Below the pieces are notes generated by a model, which worked only from the letters and a program-made list of their open reading frames with translations, was not told the DNA's origin and did no database searches. A stretch of 64,000 nt of DNA from Epinephelus fuscoguttatus (Eukaryota; Chordata; Actinopteri; Perciformes; Serranidae): assembly GCF_011397635.1 (NCBI RefSeq), contig NC_064769.1, positions 13,347,207 through 13,411,206 on the forward strand. The letters run 5' to 3'. Position numbers and translations under genes: made by a program. Of this stretch, positions 12,540 through 53,816 are shown in pieces. The first letter of the stretch is position 1. Each line of letters begins with the position of its first letter.

Positions 12540-13800
12540 AAGCATAAGTATGACATTTTGGGAGAGACTTCTTATCCAATTTCTGACTGAGAGTAGAGAA
12601 AAACATTGACACTATAGGGCTCTCATATCTGTCCAGTTACTGCTAGCAGCCGTTAGCTTAGCACAAGGACTGGAAATGGGGGGGGGGGGGGTGAGACAGC
12701 TACCCTGGCTCTGCTGAACTATTCAAAGTCCATCTACTGTACAGGCACCTCAAAGGCTCAGTAATTAACACTTTATATATCATTTGTTTATTCCTATAAA
12801 AAGATAAAAACAACAATTCATCATTTTACAGGGGGTTGCTTGTCCCACCATAGATGGAATCACAATGTTTATTTACAGTAACTTCCAGGTAGAAAATCCT
12901 TGTGGCACTACAAAAAAATCCAACAATGCGGGCTACACTCTGCCTCAATTAGTTTGTTTTGTTGCCACCAACCAAAGGCAGACCAAAAAAAAAAAATCAA
13001 TCATCGGTTTAAATGTGTGCTATATGTAGAATATTCTCATAGCTTTAGGAACAGAAGCTGTTATATTAAAGCCACCAGACTCCATTGACAAAAATAGTAA
13101 TTTAACTCAGCAGAACACCAAGTTGTTGGTCTACTATGGCATCGATTGGTTAGTGTGTATGATAAAGTGAAACAATTATTAAAATATAGCGTACACTTAC
13201 ACTGCCATACATTTTTTTTGGTGGGTAAAATACACTGCTTAGCTTCCGTGCCGGTGAATTTGCTTTATTAAAGATGATACCAAAGCAACAAACTACCTAA
13301 AATGAGCACAGCAGAAACATCAGATAGCTCTGACCATTGTGTTTAACGATACTTTAAATGTAACAGCTGAAAATGACGGCACAGTTTGGCAAGTTTCACA
13401 ATATTACATATTTCTGCAATTGTAATCTACTGCTAGTTGTTCTACTTTGAACTGACTGTTAGCGAGATGTCATGGTGATTCGGTCTATTTCTTGGCCAGT
13501 TAATGTTGCCAAGCAACAAGGAGAGACACCCGAAGTGAAGATAATGCTAAAAAAAAAATGTAGTTTTTACATTTGAACATGTTAATTAGCTCGCTTTGCA
13601 GTTGCTGGTAGGTGGAGTATGTTGCCCTCTAACAGAGCTTGCCAAATGTTTTTCCTGTTTCCAGTCTTTATGCTAAGCTAAGCTAATGGGCTGCTGCTTC
13701 ATATTTACCATACAGCCGTAAGAGTGGTCATGATCATATCATCCAACACTCCACTAGAATGCAAGTAAGCGCGTTTCCCAAAATGTCAAACTCCTCCATT
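12540..13800. repeat. Large fold-back (inverted-repeat) element in hnrnpk 3' UTR
   Basis: The left arm starts near GACATTTTGGGAGAGACTTC (12552) and contains GTTAGCTTAGCACAAGGACT (12653). The right arm contains the complementary order TTTCCAGTCTTTATGCTAAG (about 13658) and ends TTTCCCAAAATGTCAAACTC (about 13775). The interior includes TTGGCCAGTTAATGTTGCC. The same family occurs at 40710-41015 and 43005-43780. Arms are diverged but clearly mirrored. Confidence 0.65.
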
Positions 13801-14335
13801 AAAGCCAATCTTACAAAAAGCACTTCACTTACCAGAGGAAAGGGATGTTGGATGTTGTGTAAAAATTAAAACTCATTTAAATGTTTTTTTTAACCATTCT
13901 GAGACCATGCATCTTCATTTAGAGAGTGTGCTTAAACGTTTGAGAGGGGGAAAAAACAAACTGAAACTCACATAATGTTCTTTACAAAAAGATTACATTC
14001 TGCATGCTGTACTGAATTGAGGGAGATAAGGGCCCGGGGTGGCTCACAACACCAAAAGTTATCACACGGATGAGTTTACTCCAATGACGGCACAAGAATC
14101 TCCTGAAAAATAACTACACCAGCACAGAAACATGTTGCTGACTCCTTGTTTGCTGTTTGACAGCTTAAGATTTTTTTTTCAAAACTCCTCAAAAATAAAA
14201 AATGTGTTTTATAGATAGATGGTGTAGTGTGTGATCGTGAGGGGAGGAGGGAAAGCAGAGGAATGTAGGCTCTGAATAGAAGGAGGAAACAGTATGGCAG
14301 CATGGCTTCACTCGTCTTCTTCGCTTCCCTCTTCC

Positions 14336-27782
<13,447 letters not shown>

Positions 27783-29340
27783 TGTTTTGCACCTGCAATG
27801 GAATGCAAACAGGCTCCTCTCCCTGGATCCGCTAAAAAGAGGGGGTGGGCGACAAAATGCAATCAGCATGGCTACACATGGTACAAGCAAAGATACATCA
27901 AGTATTCTTATAAGAGCTGCAACCAACATTTCTTATTATCAGTTAATCTGTCAGTCATTTTATTAAGTAACCGATTGTTTGGCCTGTAACACACCAAAAC
28001 AGTGTCCACTATACGTTCCCATTCTGCATCTTCAAATCTTCAAATATGTTGTTTTGTCCAAGAAACAGTCAGAACCCAAAATATATTCAGTCTATTACCA
28101 CATAAAATTAGGAAGAGCAGCAAATTCTTACATATTTATAGTTGGAAACAGAGTGTTTGGCGATTACTGGATTATACAAAGTAGCTGCAGACTACTGATC
28201 CACTATTCGATTAATAATTTCAACTGTAACTCTGTAGCCTTTTTTTATCGTATTCAAATTGAGGGATTAAGGACAGAGGGTGTCCTGTGCTATCCAAATT
28301 GTGAAGTCCCTTGAGGCAAATTTGTGATTTGTGATTTTGGTCTACATACATAAAATTGACCTGTGCTGTTGCCTGGGTGTTTCAGCATTGTAACAGTCTG
28401 AATCTAGGACTGGAAACTTTAAATATAGTCTCAAAGTAGCTTGCATGAGCTCTACTGTACGCATGCAGTCCACCTACATGCACTGCCCACTGTTGCTAGT
28501 AAAATGCTGCAAAAACAGGTTGGACTTGTGCAAGCATCACTCACTGTACTGAGGCCTTGCTAAGTTATAAGGAGATGCTGGTTAACGCCTACACAGCGCA
28601 GGAATTTGCACCCATTTTAACTGATAAAGGATTTACAAGAGCATTCACAGCTACCCCCATGTATGGAGGTTGTCTAGAAAATATACAGGTGTATTATTGC
28701 TTAACAAATTAGCCGTCTGTGGGGGAGAACCCCTCACCATGCACTGAAACTAGTTACACCGATCCTTTCCCCATTTATCTACGCCTACATGTAAAACAGC
28801 TCCGTGAACGTTACATAAAAGGTAACTGCGCAATTTGGTACACACGAAAGGAAAACATGTTTGTCACCTGAGCTGTCTGCCTGCAAACAGAAGTTAGCAA
28901 GCTCCGCGCTAAGTTGACATGACTTCGCTAAGCTAACACCTCCGCTAAGCTAGCCAGCTGCTGTCTGTGTGTTTTGCGAGGCGTGTCTACCAGCTACAGT
29001 GTACACGTTGCGACTGTACAGCGTTCACTGGCGAGACATAACATGGAACAATCCAGCTCTCCTCGTAAATGTCAGCTGTGAAATCAAATTACGTGGACCC
29101 TAGATAGCAATTAGGCTAGATGACGCAACGTCAAATACTGAGCTAACACGGTGTGACAGCTGGAAAAACAAACCTGCAGCAAAGCCACGTTCACTGCGGT
29201 CCTCCACGGTTTCCTTGCCCAGAAACGTTCGCACGTTTTCAGCATGGAGAGGAGATACTGTGGATGAGCTCGATTCGTCGACACTCACCCGGTGGTTTGT
29301 TACTTATGGGTATAAAGTCAGCACGGGCGGGCGGTGCTAA
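27783..29340 (-). other. hnrnpk 5' UTR, first intron and probable noncoding first exon
   Basis: The first coding exon extends upstream to an acceptor (CATTGCAG/GTGC) at 27792/27793. A donor ACCGG/GTGAGTG on the minus strand at about 29288 would close a noncoding first exon at about 29288-29340 in a CpG-rich stretch. The intron carries an AGAGCTGCAACCAAC-type dispersed repeat at 27917-28215. The first-exon assignment is inference. Confidence 0.45.
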
Positions 29341-29520
29341 GCTCCATTACATTCACAGCGAGGACTCGATGTACCCGTATGGCCAAGAAGAACAAGTTAT
29401 CAAACGCACTGTTAATTGTTCTGGTATTTCACCTGAGTTTAGACTCGCAGGCAGCGGTCCCTCTCGACCCCGCCCCCCTTGGCAGACACTCCACTTACTT
29501 CAACTACGGCGTGTCTGCTA
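29100..29520. promoter_or_regulatory. CpG-rich, probably bidirectional promoter region
   Basis: This stretch is locally rich in CG dinucleotides (for example GCACGGGCGGGCGGTGC at 29322-29338) in an AT-rich neighbourhood. The hnrnpk leader leaves it leftwards and the candidate plus-strand gene rightwards. No TATA box was recognised. Confidence 0.4.
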
Positions 29521-29537
29521 CAAGTTTAATGCCCTGA
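29379..29537 (+). CDS. Short ORF with signal-peptide-like N-terminus; possible first exon
   Basis: A 52-codon frame begins MAKKNKLSNALLIVLV: a lysine-rich start, a hydrophobic core to about residue 20, then DSQAAVPLDPAP and RHSTYFNYG. This is the shape of a secretory signal peptide and short mature segment. The frame stops at 29535-29537. Possible donors at GGC/GTGTCT and GGCGT/GTCTGC are weak; the second would give phase 2, matching the exon at 31268. A different frame is open across this region to a strong donor, ATTACC/GTAAGT, at 29625/29626, also phase 2. I do not recognise the product, and the ORF may be chance. Confidence 0.25.
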   Translation: MAKKNKLSNALLIVLVFHLSLDSQAAVPLDPAPLGRHSTYFNYGVSATSLMP

Positions 29538-30026
29538 GCTCAGGCTGTCAGGTTAATTTACAGTTACATTTGCAGTGCTCATGTGCTTCGGCTGCGTCCC
29601 AGCTCAATACTAACTACATATTACCGTAAGTCTCACCCGATTTTGAGTACAGCAGACAGGCAAACTGACCAAATTAAATATGGCTAAAGATTTAAAGATA
29701 TTTTGGGACTGTGTCATTCACTGACACTCTTCCAGTACTTCTAGGCTTGTTAGTCCTAAAACTTGAAGAGTATTTAACTGTAAAAGTGAGAAATATGCTA
29801 GAAAATACAAGTGTGGTTCGTTAATGACCATTGCCCCCATTGTATTTGGTGGGAGGATACAAAAAACACCCAACTGGAACACAAAAAATCAGCTAATCAA
29901 TTGATCAGTTGATCTTGAACTCTTGAATCATTATTAACAGAATATCTTTGGGGTTCCATTTGAAAATGTCACCTTGAGCTCTGAGAAATTTTACAGCCAT
30001 TATTTCTCCATTGTTTGACATTTCTT

Positions 30027-30440
30027 AAAGGTCTAGTGTGAAGGATTTAGTGGCATCTAGTGGTGAGGTTGCAACATTGCTACCAGCTGAAACTTATTCT
30101 GTGTGCCAAGTGTGTAGGAGAACTACGGTAGCCAACTCAAAAATGCTAAAGGCCCTATCTAAGGCTAGTTGTTGTCCATTCTGGGCCTCTGTAGAGACAA
30201 GATGGTGGGCTCTGTAGAAGAGGACCCGCTCCATGTGTAGATAAACTGCTTATTCTAAGATAACGAAAACACGACAATTCTTATTTTCAGGTGTACACTA
30301 TATGTAAAGATGGACGACATGACAGCTCTCCAAAAGTGCCCCCTGGTGGCTGGCTGTAGTATCTGTCATAAAGCCCGCCCCCTCCACTTTAGTGGATGTA
30401 ACACAAGCTAAACTAAAAACTCAATGTACACCTCATATAA
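30027..30440. repeat. TTAAAGG-start dispersed repeat (MITE-like)
   Basis: The element begins TTAAAGGTCTAGTGTG and contains GGCATCTAGTGGTGAGG and AAGTGCCCCCTGGTGGCTGG. This sequence type recurs in fish genomes. Its mirror-image right end is not clear here. Confidence 0.45.
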
Positions 30441-31267
30441 ATTTTTCCCAAAGATGTTTTCTGTCATTTTAGGCAGCCTAGTTCTTATCACGCTGCTGTA
30501 TGTTCAAGAGTTCGTTTTTCTAATAAGCTTGGCTCCAATTAGTTATTTGATGCTGTAAAAAGATGTGCACATTGCTGTTCTCAAAGGAGTGTCCCTTCTC
30601 CTGTAGATGTAAGTGGACAGCTATGTGTGCCAGTGGATATAACTGTTAGTTGCAGCCCTACATTCAATGCAGCCACAGTGTTAAGCAGTGTTTCTCCCTG
30701 ACTTGCACTACACCCCCAGAAGTGGATGCACATATGAGAACCACAAAGGGCTTTGAGTGTTCTACTTGTGCTTATATGTACTTGTGCTCTGTGCTTTTTT
30801 TGTTCCACACCAGCACATCTTTGGTGCTCAGAAGTTGTTTGCACTTGTTAGAGGAACTTGATGCTTCCACCTGTAGGTGCCAGACATCTCCCTATCACAC
30901 CAGCAGTTCATTTGTAAAGATCATTAGATCACCATCCACAACAGCGCCCATTCATTTGAACAACACAGTCCCTCCTATGGAACAGTGCTCAGCTGACTGG
31001 TGGGAGAATACCCAGGTTCAGATAATTGTGACATTCCCAGTTTAACCCCTGGATGCATAAACTACCGCTAAACTTGCCTCACGAGCAGGAGCCCCAAGGA
31101 ACTTTTAAAGGGATATTTATGCTGCTCAGGTTGACGATGGAAACAAAATGATGACAAAAAACTGTGTGGAATTATATTCATTTGTTTTGCCTGCAGTGCA
31201 TATCACATTTATACAGCAGAGTTGTTTAAAATCAAGTCTGATAATGGTTATTAATTTATCTTTACAG

Positions 31268-31923
31268 AGAAGGAGTGGAGGAAGAATGGAGGACTGGATT
31301 CTCAACAGAAAAGAACATGCACGTCAGCAAACGTAAGTTGAAATGGATATTTTCACTCATCCTTATGGTGCACATGGAAGTTCAAGGCAATCCTAATATC
31401 AGGAACCCTAACATGAAGCTTTTTAAAAGGTATGTGGGAAGTTAAAACTCCAAAAAAGCAATAATAAACAACTGTAGAAAATTATCAAAATTACCTGGAA
31501 GTCCTTCAACCACCTACACCAACTCAGAGTTCAGCCTGTCCAAACACCAAGCATATTTCATCCTCATGATGTTCATGCGAGATGCTGATAAAGGCAAGTT
31601 TAATCTATTTTTTCCCCAAAAACTAAACTCATGAATCCTCGGAGATGACCAGTTTCAGAAACACAGGTCGGTCTGAAATAGATAAAATGTGTCATGTCTT
31701 ACACAGTACTATAGTTTGTGTTCTCTCAGATAAGACACAGCAGTGCAACAGTGTTGTTAATCCATACGCTAAGAGACAGTGGATAGTGCAGGATGTAGAT
31801 CAGTGGGTTGAGTCACAGCTGCATCACCACACGCAAGGTTCAAGACAAGTCTGCCACCAGCTGGTTCAGGAAGAGTTAGTAGCAGAGATGGAGGAGTTGC
31901 AGAGTTGGATGATGCAGAAGTGA
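31268..31923 (+). CDS. Candidate small gene, two exons seen, product unknown
   Basis: Exon A is 31268-31332 (acceptor ATCTTTACAG, donor AAAC/GTAAGT). Exon B is 31730-31923 (acceptor GTTCTCTCAG, stop TGA). Exon A ends one base into a codon and exon B supplies the other two, so a single frame runs through: EGVEEEWRTGFSTEKN, then MHVSKHKTQQCNSVVN, NPYAKRQWIVQDVDQWVES, and a Glu-rich helical-looking tail ending EELVAEMEELQSWMMQK. The first in-frame ATG is 31317-31319 (69 aa), but the frame is open upstream, so a 5' exon ending in phase 2 is expected; 29625 offers one. An AATAAA follows at 32361-32366. I do not recognise the family. Evidence is splice-site quality, phase agreement and protein-like composition only. 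Confidence 0.4.
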
Positions 31924-32360
31924 CACCAAGCTAAATGTACGAGAGGAGGGAGAGTGTTAACGTTCTTTCTGCTGGTGCAAGGCAAACAACCTCAAAGTTG
32001 AGATTTTTTTCCAGCTAAGAGCATCATCTATGCTTCAAGTGATCAAAAAAATGAAAAAATATACATTTACAGTTAACTGAAATAAGGAAATTGTGATTTG
32101 AATTCACAAGTAATGCACAGATGCACAAACAGTTTTCTCAGTGCAGCTGGATTGACTGTAGTTCTCCTGCAGTGCTAAAATGATAAGGCCATTAGAGCAG
32201 ACCTATTAATCTGACATCAGCAGCCGGAGCCGTCACCTCACTGCCCATTTACTGCAAATCAGGAGCCTGACTTGTGTCCATACTTGATCTATTTTAACCC
32301 CCCTCCCTTTTCTCGTAGTGTTGTCATGCTCCTTCAGATATAGGCAAGGATCTATTGCAA

Positions 32361-32366
32361 AATAAA
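32361..32366 (+). terminator. Polyadenylation signal for the candidate gene
   Basis: AATAAA about 440 nt after the TGA at 31921-31923, a normal 3' UTR length. Confidence 0.3.
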
Positions 32367-32369
32367 GAG

Positions 32370-33500
32370 CTCTCTTCCCTCTCCTATACTCTGAGGTTAC
32401 CATGGAGACAGATATAATTCAGTTCTTGATGTTTCTCATAAAAAAAAAGCCTGCGTACATATTTTCATCTGCAACCATAGCGACACTTGACATTGTCAGC
32501 GCTATTTGTAAAAAGCAAGTCACCATAGCGACACTAACCATCCAGGCTGTCATAGATCATGTGTCCTGGCTGAGTATGCCTCCTCATTATGAGTGAAATT
32601 TAGGAATCCACTGGTAAACAGGATTTATTTGATCATTTTGGGATGTATTATCACCTTGATGTTGAGCACTGCACTGTAACTCTCAAAGGACTGAAACATA
32701 AAGGGTTTATATTTGCTCTCTTTGGGGTATTAAAGGGAAAATGTGTGGATTAATTATATATACATTGGTGGGTGGACCCCAGTATGCTTGCAGGTCAGCC
32801 CCTAAATAATGTTCGTAAATTAAAATCTATTGAAGAGGGTATTGAACTTGAATATGCCTTATTTGATGACGGGGGTGTAATTATTTTTCTGTGAACTGTG
32901 CCAAAGTTAATAGAAAAAATACATAATTCCTGACAACATGCTTTTTGCCAGGATTTTTTTTATATATAGAAAGCAAGTGTTTTTTATTCCTGCTCCTATA
33001 TCGCACACTGGCCAGTGATTGGAGTGAGACCCATCTGAAGCTTACAGACATAGTATAGGTAATTATTTTTCATAGATGCACCCCGTCTTGTGCGTCAACC
33101 GTACGTCACACTATAGGCCTAATGGCCAACCGTACAACAGTGTTGGTGTGGAAAAAGCGCTGCTTTCATCCAATGCATGGCTCCAGAGCAACTACAACAC
33201 AAGAGTTTACATCCATATTGTTGTTGTGCCCGCCACAAACAGGGCATTTGACCCACAGCTGCCCACTCGTGCAGCCCGATGAGACTGCAGCATATGATGT
33301 TTGAGGTTCTGTTGCACGATCCAAAAAAAAAAAAAACCTCAGAGAAATTCCTATAAATACAACTTGTCAGAAACACATCTCTCCGGGGTATCATCGCAAC
33401 CATCTCCCCCTATAAACCCGATCCCAGTGATGGCTGGGGGAGATGCGCTCGTCCTCGGCGATAATCGATAGACGCATGCAGGTAGCCTTCCTCCCTACAC
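32370..33500. other. Intergenic sequence upstream of ntrk2
   Basis: AT-rich at first, becoming CpG-richer from about 33060. Two similar phrases, CACCATAGCGACACTAACC and AACCATAGCGACACTTGAC, lie about 50 bp apart (32473-32540). No exon was supported. Confidence 0.5.
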
Positions 33501-33986
33501 ACGCAGCATCACCACGCATCCTTACTCCACTGTGCAGTCTCTCTTATTTTCCTCCCCATCACCACACATATGAGAAATCGCTCGTGGGGGCCCTGCCTAT
33601 TGATCTCTAAACATCTGGAACACCTCATATTTGTTTTACAAGGCAGAGGCGAACAGTCTGTGCCCGAGATAGAGGAGTGAGACAGCAGCAGCAGCAGCAG
33701 CAGCAGCACCAGGACGGACCACTTGACACCTTGCTTCACGACATCGATATGCAGTAGTGTGATACCAGCTCTGCGGAGACGGGAAGGCCAGTCCATGGCA
33801 TCTTGATATTAAAACCGTGGGCTCTGCGCATTCCTAACCGACGGCGTAGTCTTTTTCTTTTTTATCCTGCGGAGACGAAAGGATTAACTTGGCCAGATAA
33901 AAAGCAGCGAGGGAGGAAATCTTAACAATAATTCAATTTGAGCAGATTCTGTTTTGGGGGATTCGGGGGATATCATTGGACCTGCG
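33500..33986 (+). promoter_or_regulatory. ntrk2 5' leader and proximal promoter
   Basis: The sequence immediately upstream of the TrkB start codon. It contains (CAG)8 at 33683-33706 and ends in a purine-rich leader. The upstream in-frame codons before 33987 contain no ATG. The transcription start cannot be placed from sequence alone. Confidence 0.4.
33683..33706 (+). repeat. (CAG)8 triplet repeat in ntrk2 leader region
   Basis: Eight uninterrupted CAG units followed by CACC, about 280 nt upstream of the ntrk2 start codon. Confidence 0.9.
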
Positions 33987-50541
<16,555 letters not shown>

Positions 50542-50880
50542 TGCACCCCGTGTTCTTGTATGTACTCTTGCGTGCATGTGTGTGAGCTGGGGGCTTCGTA
50601 CGTGGACAAGCGGCTGCGTGTTTGTTTGCACATGATGAGACGGAGAGCGGAGGAGGAAATGAAGGCTGTGCGACTGTGTGAGTGCGTCTGTGTACAGTAC
50701 CTGGCTGTAAATGTTCCTGTAAATGCTATCGTCCGTGTCCTCATCGTCACATCGAGAAAAGCCTTAAATTTGAGTGATTTTTTTCTTTTTTCTTTCTTAT
50801 CCATTTGTTACTGAGGCATGTTTCACAAATGGAAACCAAAATGCATACAGGATCATGTAACTTTATGTGAGAGGCATAAA

Positions 50881-50890
50881 AATAAATAAA
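50881..50890 (+). terminator. Proximal ntrk2 polyadenylation signals
   Basis: Two overlapping AATAAA hexamers about 340 nt after the stop codon. Confidence 0.4.
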
Positions 50891-53428
50891 ACCCAATGAT
50901 CAGAAACACTGATCACTGGGTTACTCCATCTCAGCTCATCGCATTAAATAACCTCCTGTGTTCCACATCTGCTGGGAGTGAAAGGGAAAATAATGTGTCT
51001 CCATAATGGACGGTGTATGGACACAACTTTGTAGATAGAGCTTCTTTCAAAACACAGCAACATATTCTGCAGGAAGATAAAAAGAATACTCATCGAATTA
51101 CAGCTGAATCTTTTTCTTTTATATGTCACAGACTATTTTAATATTTGTAGAGTTTATAAATGTTGACTCTGTTGAGTTCATTTGCTTGTTTTAATTTTAA
51201 ACATATGTGTGGATTGTCACATGCGTACGTTTAAAAGCAGTGTGAAGCCCATATAGATTCTCATAGACGCCTGTGTCTGTCATATATAATCTACTCATGT
51301 CCGCTGAAGGACTTCCCGATGTGAAATCATTGTCGAGGTTGTAAAACACAAGGGCATACAGCGTTTTACACTGTTTCTTTTGTCATGTTTTATGTAAATA
51401 TCTACACACGAGGTCATCTATATTTACAAAGTGGTGTTTAAAGCGTTGTTGGAGTGCTCGGCTCATTTCACAACCTTTTCATTTGATGTATCTAAAGCAC
51501 AGAGAACGAGGACTCGGCGGTGTTGAGCTCAAAAAAAAGAAAAGGAAAAAAAGATGAGCACAGTTTTGTTTTATTTTTTTCATTCACCAGCAAAATGCCA
51601 TTTAGCAAATCTTTGTTGTTCGGTGGCCCATATCTGTAAGTAATGTGGTTTTGTATGCATCTTCAGAGGCAGATGTTGCTGTTGATGAGATTGTGTTAGA
51701 GAAGATCTGATTTATTTATTTTTTTGTAATTTCTAAGAGGGATTGACGGGGCATTTTGATGCAGTTTACCGTTTCAATATATTGAGGATTTATTTGTTTT
51801 CAGCTCTTTATTTTTTGTATGTATTGAAGTTGCTACTTGTTTGTCATTTACAGGAGCGTACTTTGAGGATGTAATCTTTAATTCTACGTTGTAGGCTAAA
51901 AGGCCGCAGCAAACGGATTAATTAAGAGTCTGATTGCCCTTAAAGTGTCCCAGGGGTGCTTTCATCTCTCTGAGCGGCCCCAGTCAGCCGGGCAGCGGCG
52001 GCTAAAACAGCTCCTCACTTGGGGCACCGCTAAAGCACATGTGTATAGGCTGCTTGGAAAGTGCTTCTGAAAAGCATTCTTGTAGTTTATTTTCCAAATG
52101 ATCTTGTTTGGAGATTCAAAAAAGGCTGAAAATATTAAAGCAAGCGTGTCGGTCCGAGTGTGTAGTCTGAACTTCTGTATTAATCTTTGCAAAAACAGCA
52201 GAAATGACTCCTTCATAATAACCACAGTGTATTTCCATATGGAGGCATAACGCAGTCAGGCTCTTTGCTGAGACAATAAGTTACGTTAAGTGCACTTTGT
52301 AGCGTTACTTAACCCCCGAATGCACAACCTGAGTGGCTGACCACTCTCCGCCTTGACCTCAACTGCACTTAATAACAAAAAAACAACAACAAAAAAAAAA
52401 AGTCACTGTTGCTGTGCTGGAAGCGACTGAGGCAAGTCCTAACTCTGACACATTGTCCTTGATGAAAACGATTCAGTGTCCCTCTATGTTTTTATTACAG
52501 CGTTTGTCAGTTCTGTATAATAGTCATGTGTCTGCTGTACATAAATTGCTGTCCATTCTGTACAGTTCTGATAATTGTCTATATCAATAGTAGGCTATGT
52601 TTAATAGTATAATCTGTTTGAAGCAGGTATCATGTCCAAAACTGTGTGACATCTATTGAAGACAACGTGTTATGGGCCACTGGCAATACATACTACGTGT
52701 AAATACGATTTTATTTGTGCTACATTGTATAATTTCTTTGTGCTCGTTCATAATACCAGTGAGAATACAATCCTTTTTTTGGCAACTTTTGATCTGCAGA
52801 GGACTTTATTTGAACAATGTGTTTTTTTTCTCTGAAGAAAAACAAAAAAAAAAAGAAGACAAAAAAAAGAAAAAGAGAAACGATCTCCTCTTTCCTCTCC
52901 ACTGTGATGGGGAGATTACAGAGGCTGTTTGAGATGCGGTCTGTCCGTAGGAGGACCATAGACTCTGGATCTGATTACGCATCAGGATCTCTCCTAGCTG
53001 ACAGGCATCCCAGCAGACGTGTGGCCACTGGCGGGGAGGTCAAAGGTCGCCTCCTGGCCAACCCCACCACTCAACCTCTGACTGACTGTAGCCTATTTTG
53101 ATCCTCTTTCAGATGAATAACTGTGACTTTGCATCATGAATAGTATATTATTTTGAATGTAATCTAGAAGGGTTGGGACCTTTTTTGAATGTAATCTATC
53201 TCGGGGGAGGGAGGGGGCGTTAATGATTCTTTTGTAAATATATGGTAAATGAAAAAAAAAAAAGATTACAGTTTTCATTCCTGTGCAGATAACAAATTTT
53301 ACTTACTGTGTGAATACAAAGAGAGAGAGTGTGTATGTGTTTGTGTGTGTGACTAATGTCTCCGAGGTGGTGTGTGTGCGTTTGCACATGCATCTGTATG
53401 CAAGAGTGTGCGTATGTGTGTTTGTGAG

Positions 53429-53430
53429 TA

Positions 53431-53461
<31 letters not shown>
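53429..53461. repeat. (TG)n microsatellite in ntrk2 3' UTR
   Basis: About 16 TG/GT units within a longer TG-rich stretch (53325-53461). Confidence 0.9.
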
Positions 53462-53464
<3 letters not shown>

Positions 53465-53585
53465 CTCCTGGCAGATTTAATCCTGCTTTAATCAGCCAGT
53501 TCTATCAATCAATTCAATGCTTTGTGCATCATGTGAGTAGCTTATCCACAATTAATGGAAATGTTCCTTGTGATACTGTGCATTT

Positions 53586-53591
53586 AATAAA
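53586..53591 (+). terminator. Distal ntrk2 polyadenylation signal
   Basis: AATAAA followed by a GGTGGTATG and TGTGTCC GU-rich region, as expected for a cleavage site near 53610. Confidence 0.45.
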
Positions 53592-53816
53592 GGTGGTATG
53601 TCTTACAATATGCTCTGTGTCCTCATCATCTTGTGTCCACTCAAAGTTTGGAGAAGTGCTGTACTTAAAGATTTAAGGTACTTGCACTTAACATGAGTAC
53701 CTCCATTTTATCCTACTTTAAACTACAACTCCTCTACATTATAGAGGGAAATTAAATCCACTAGATATATCTGACAGCTTCAGGTACTTTACAGAATAAG
53801 AATTTTAAAAATATTA

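Larger units (their letters stand above)
11990..14335 (-). other. Probable hnrnpk 3' UTR
   Basis: No exon follows the stop codon at 14336-14338. The first strong polyadenylation signal near a plausible end is AATAAA, complement of 12014-12019, giving a 3' UTR of about 2.3 kb. It contains a fold-back repeat (12540-13800), a C14 run on the transcript strand (12678-12691) and several A/T-rich runs. An earlier signal could be used instead; only transcript data can fix the end. Confidence 0.5.
50542..53615 (+). other. ntrk2 3' UTR
   Basis: Noncoding sequence after the stop. A proximal pair of AATAAA signals is at 50881-50890 and a distal AATAAA at 53586-53591. A (TG)n tract sits at 53429-53461. 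Long AT-rich blocks such as TTATTTATTTTTTTGTAAT (51712-51730) are typical of regulated neuronal 3' UTRs. The end is inferred. Confidence 0.55.

Noticed and set aside
30650-31045. A 131-codon plus-strand open frame upstream of the candidate gene
   Set aside because: Composition is erratic and rich in Cys/Ser/Thr, no splice context fits the exon at 31268, and it appears to be chance in repeat-like DNA.
33954-33986. An in-frame extension upstream of the ntrk2 start
   Set aside because: It would begin with TTG; the first ATG in frame is at 33987.
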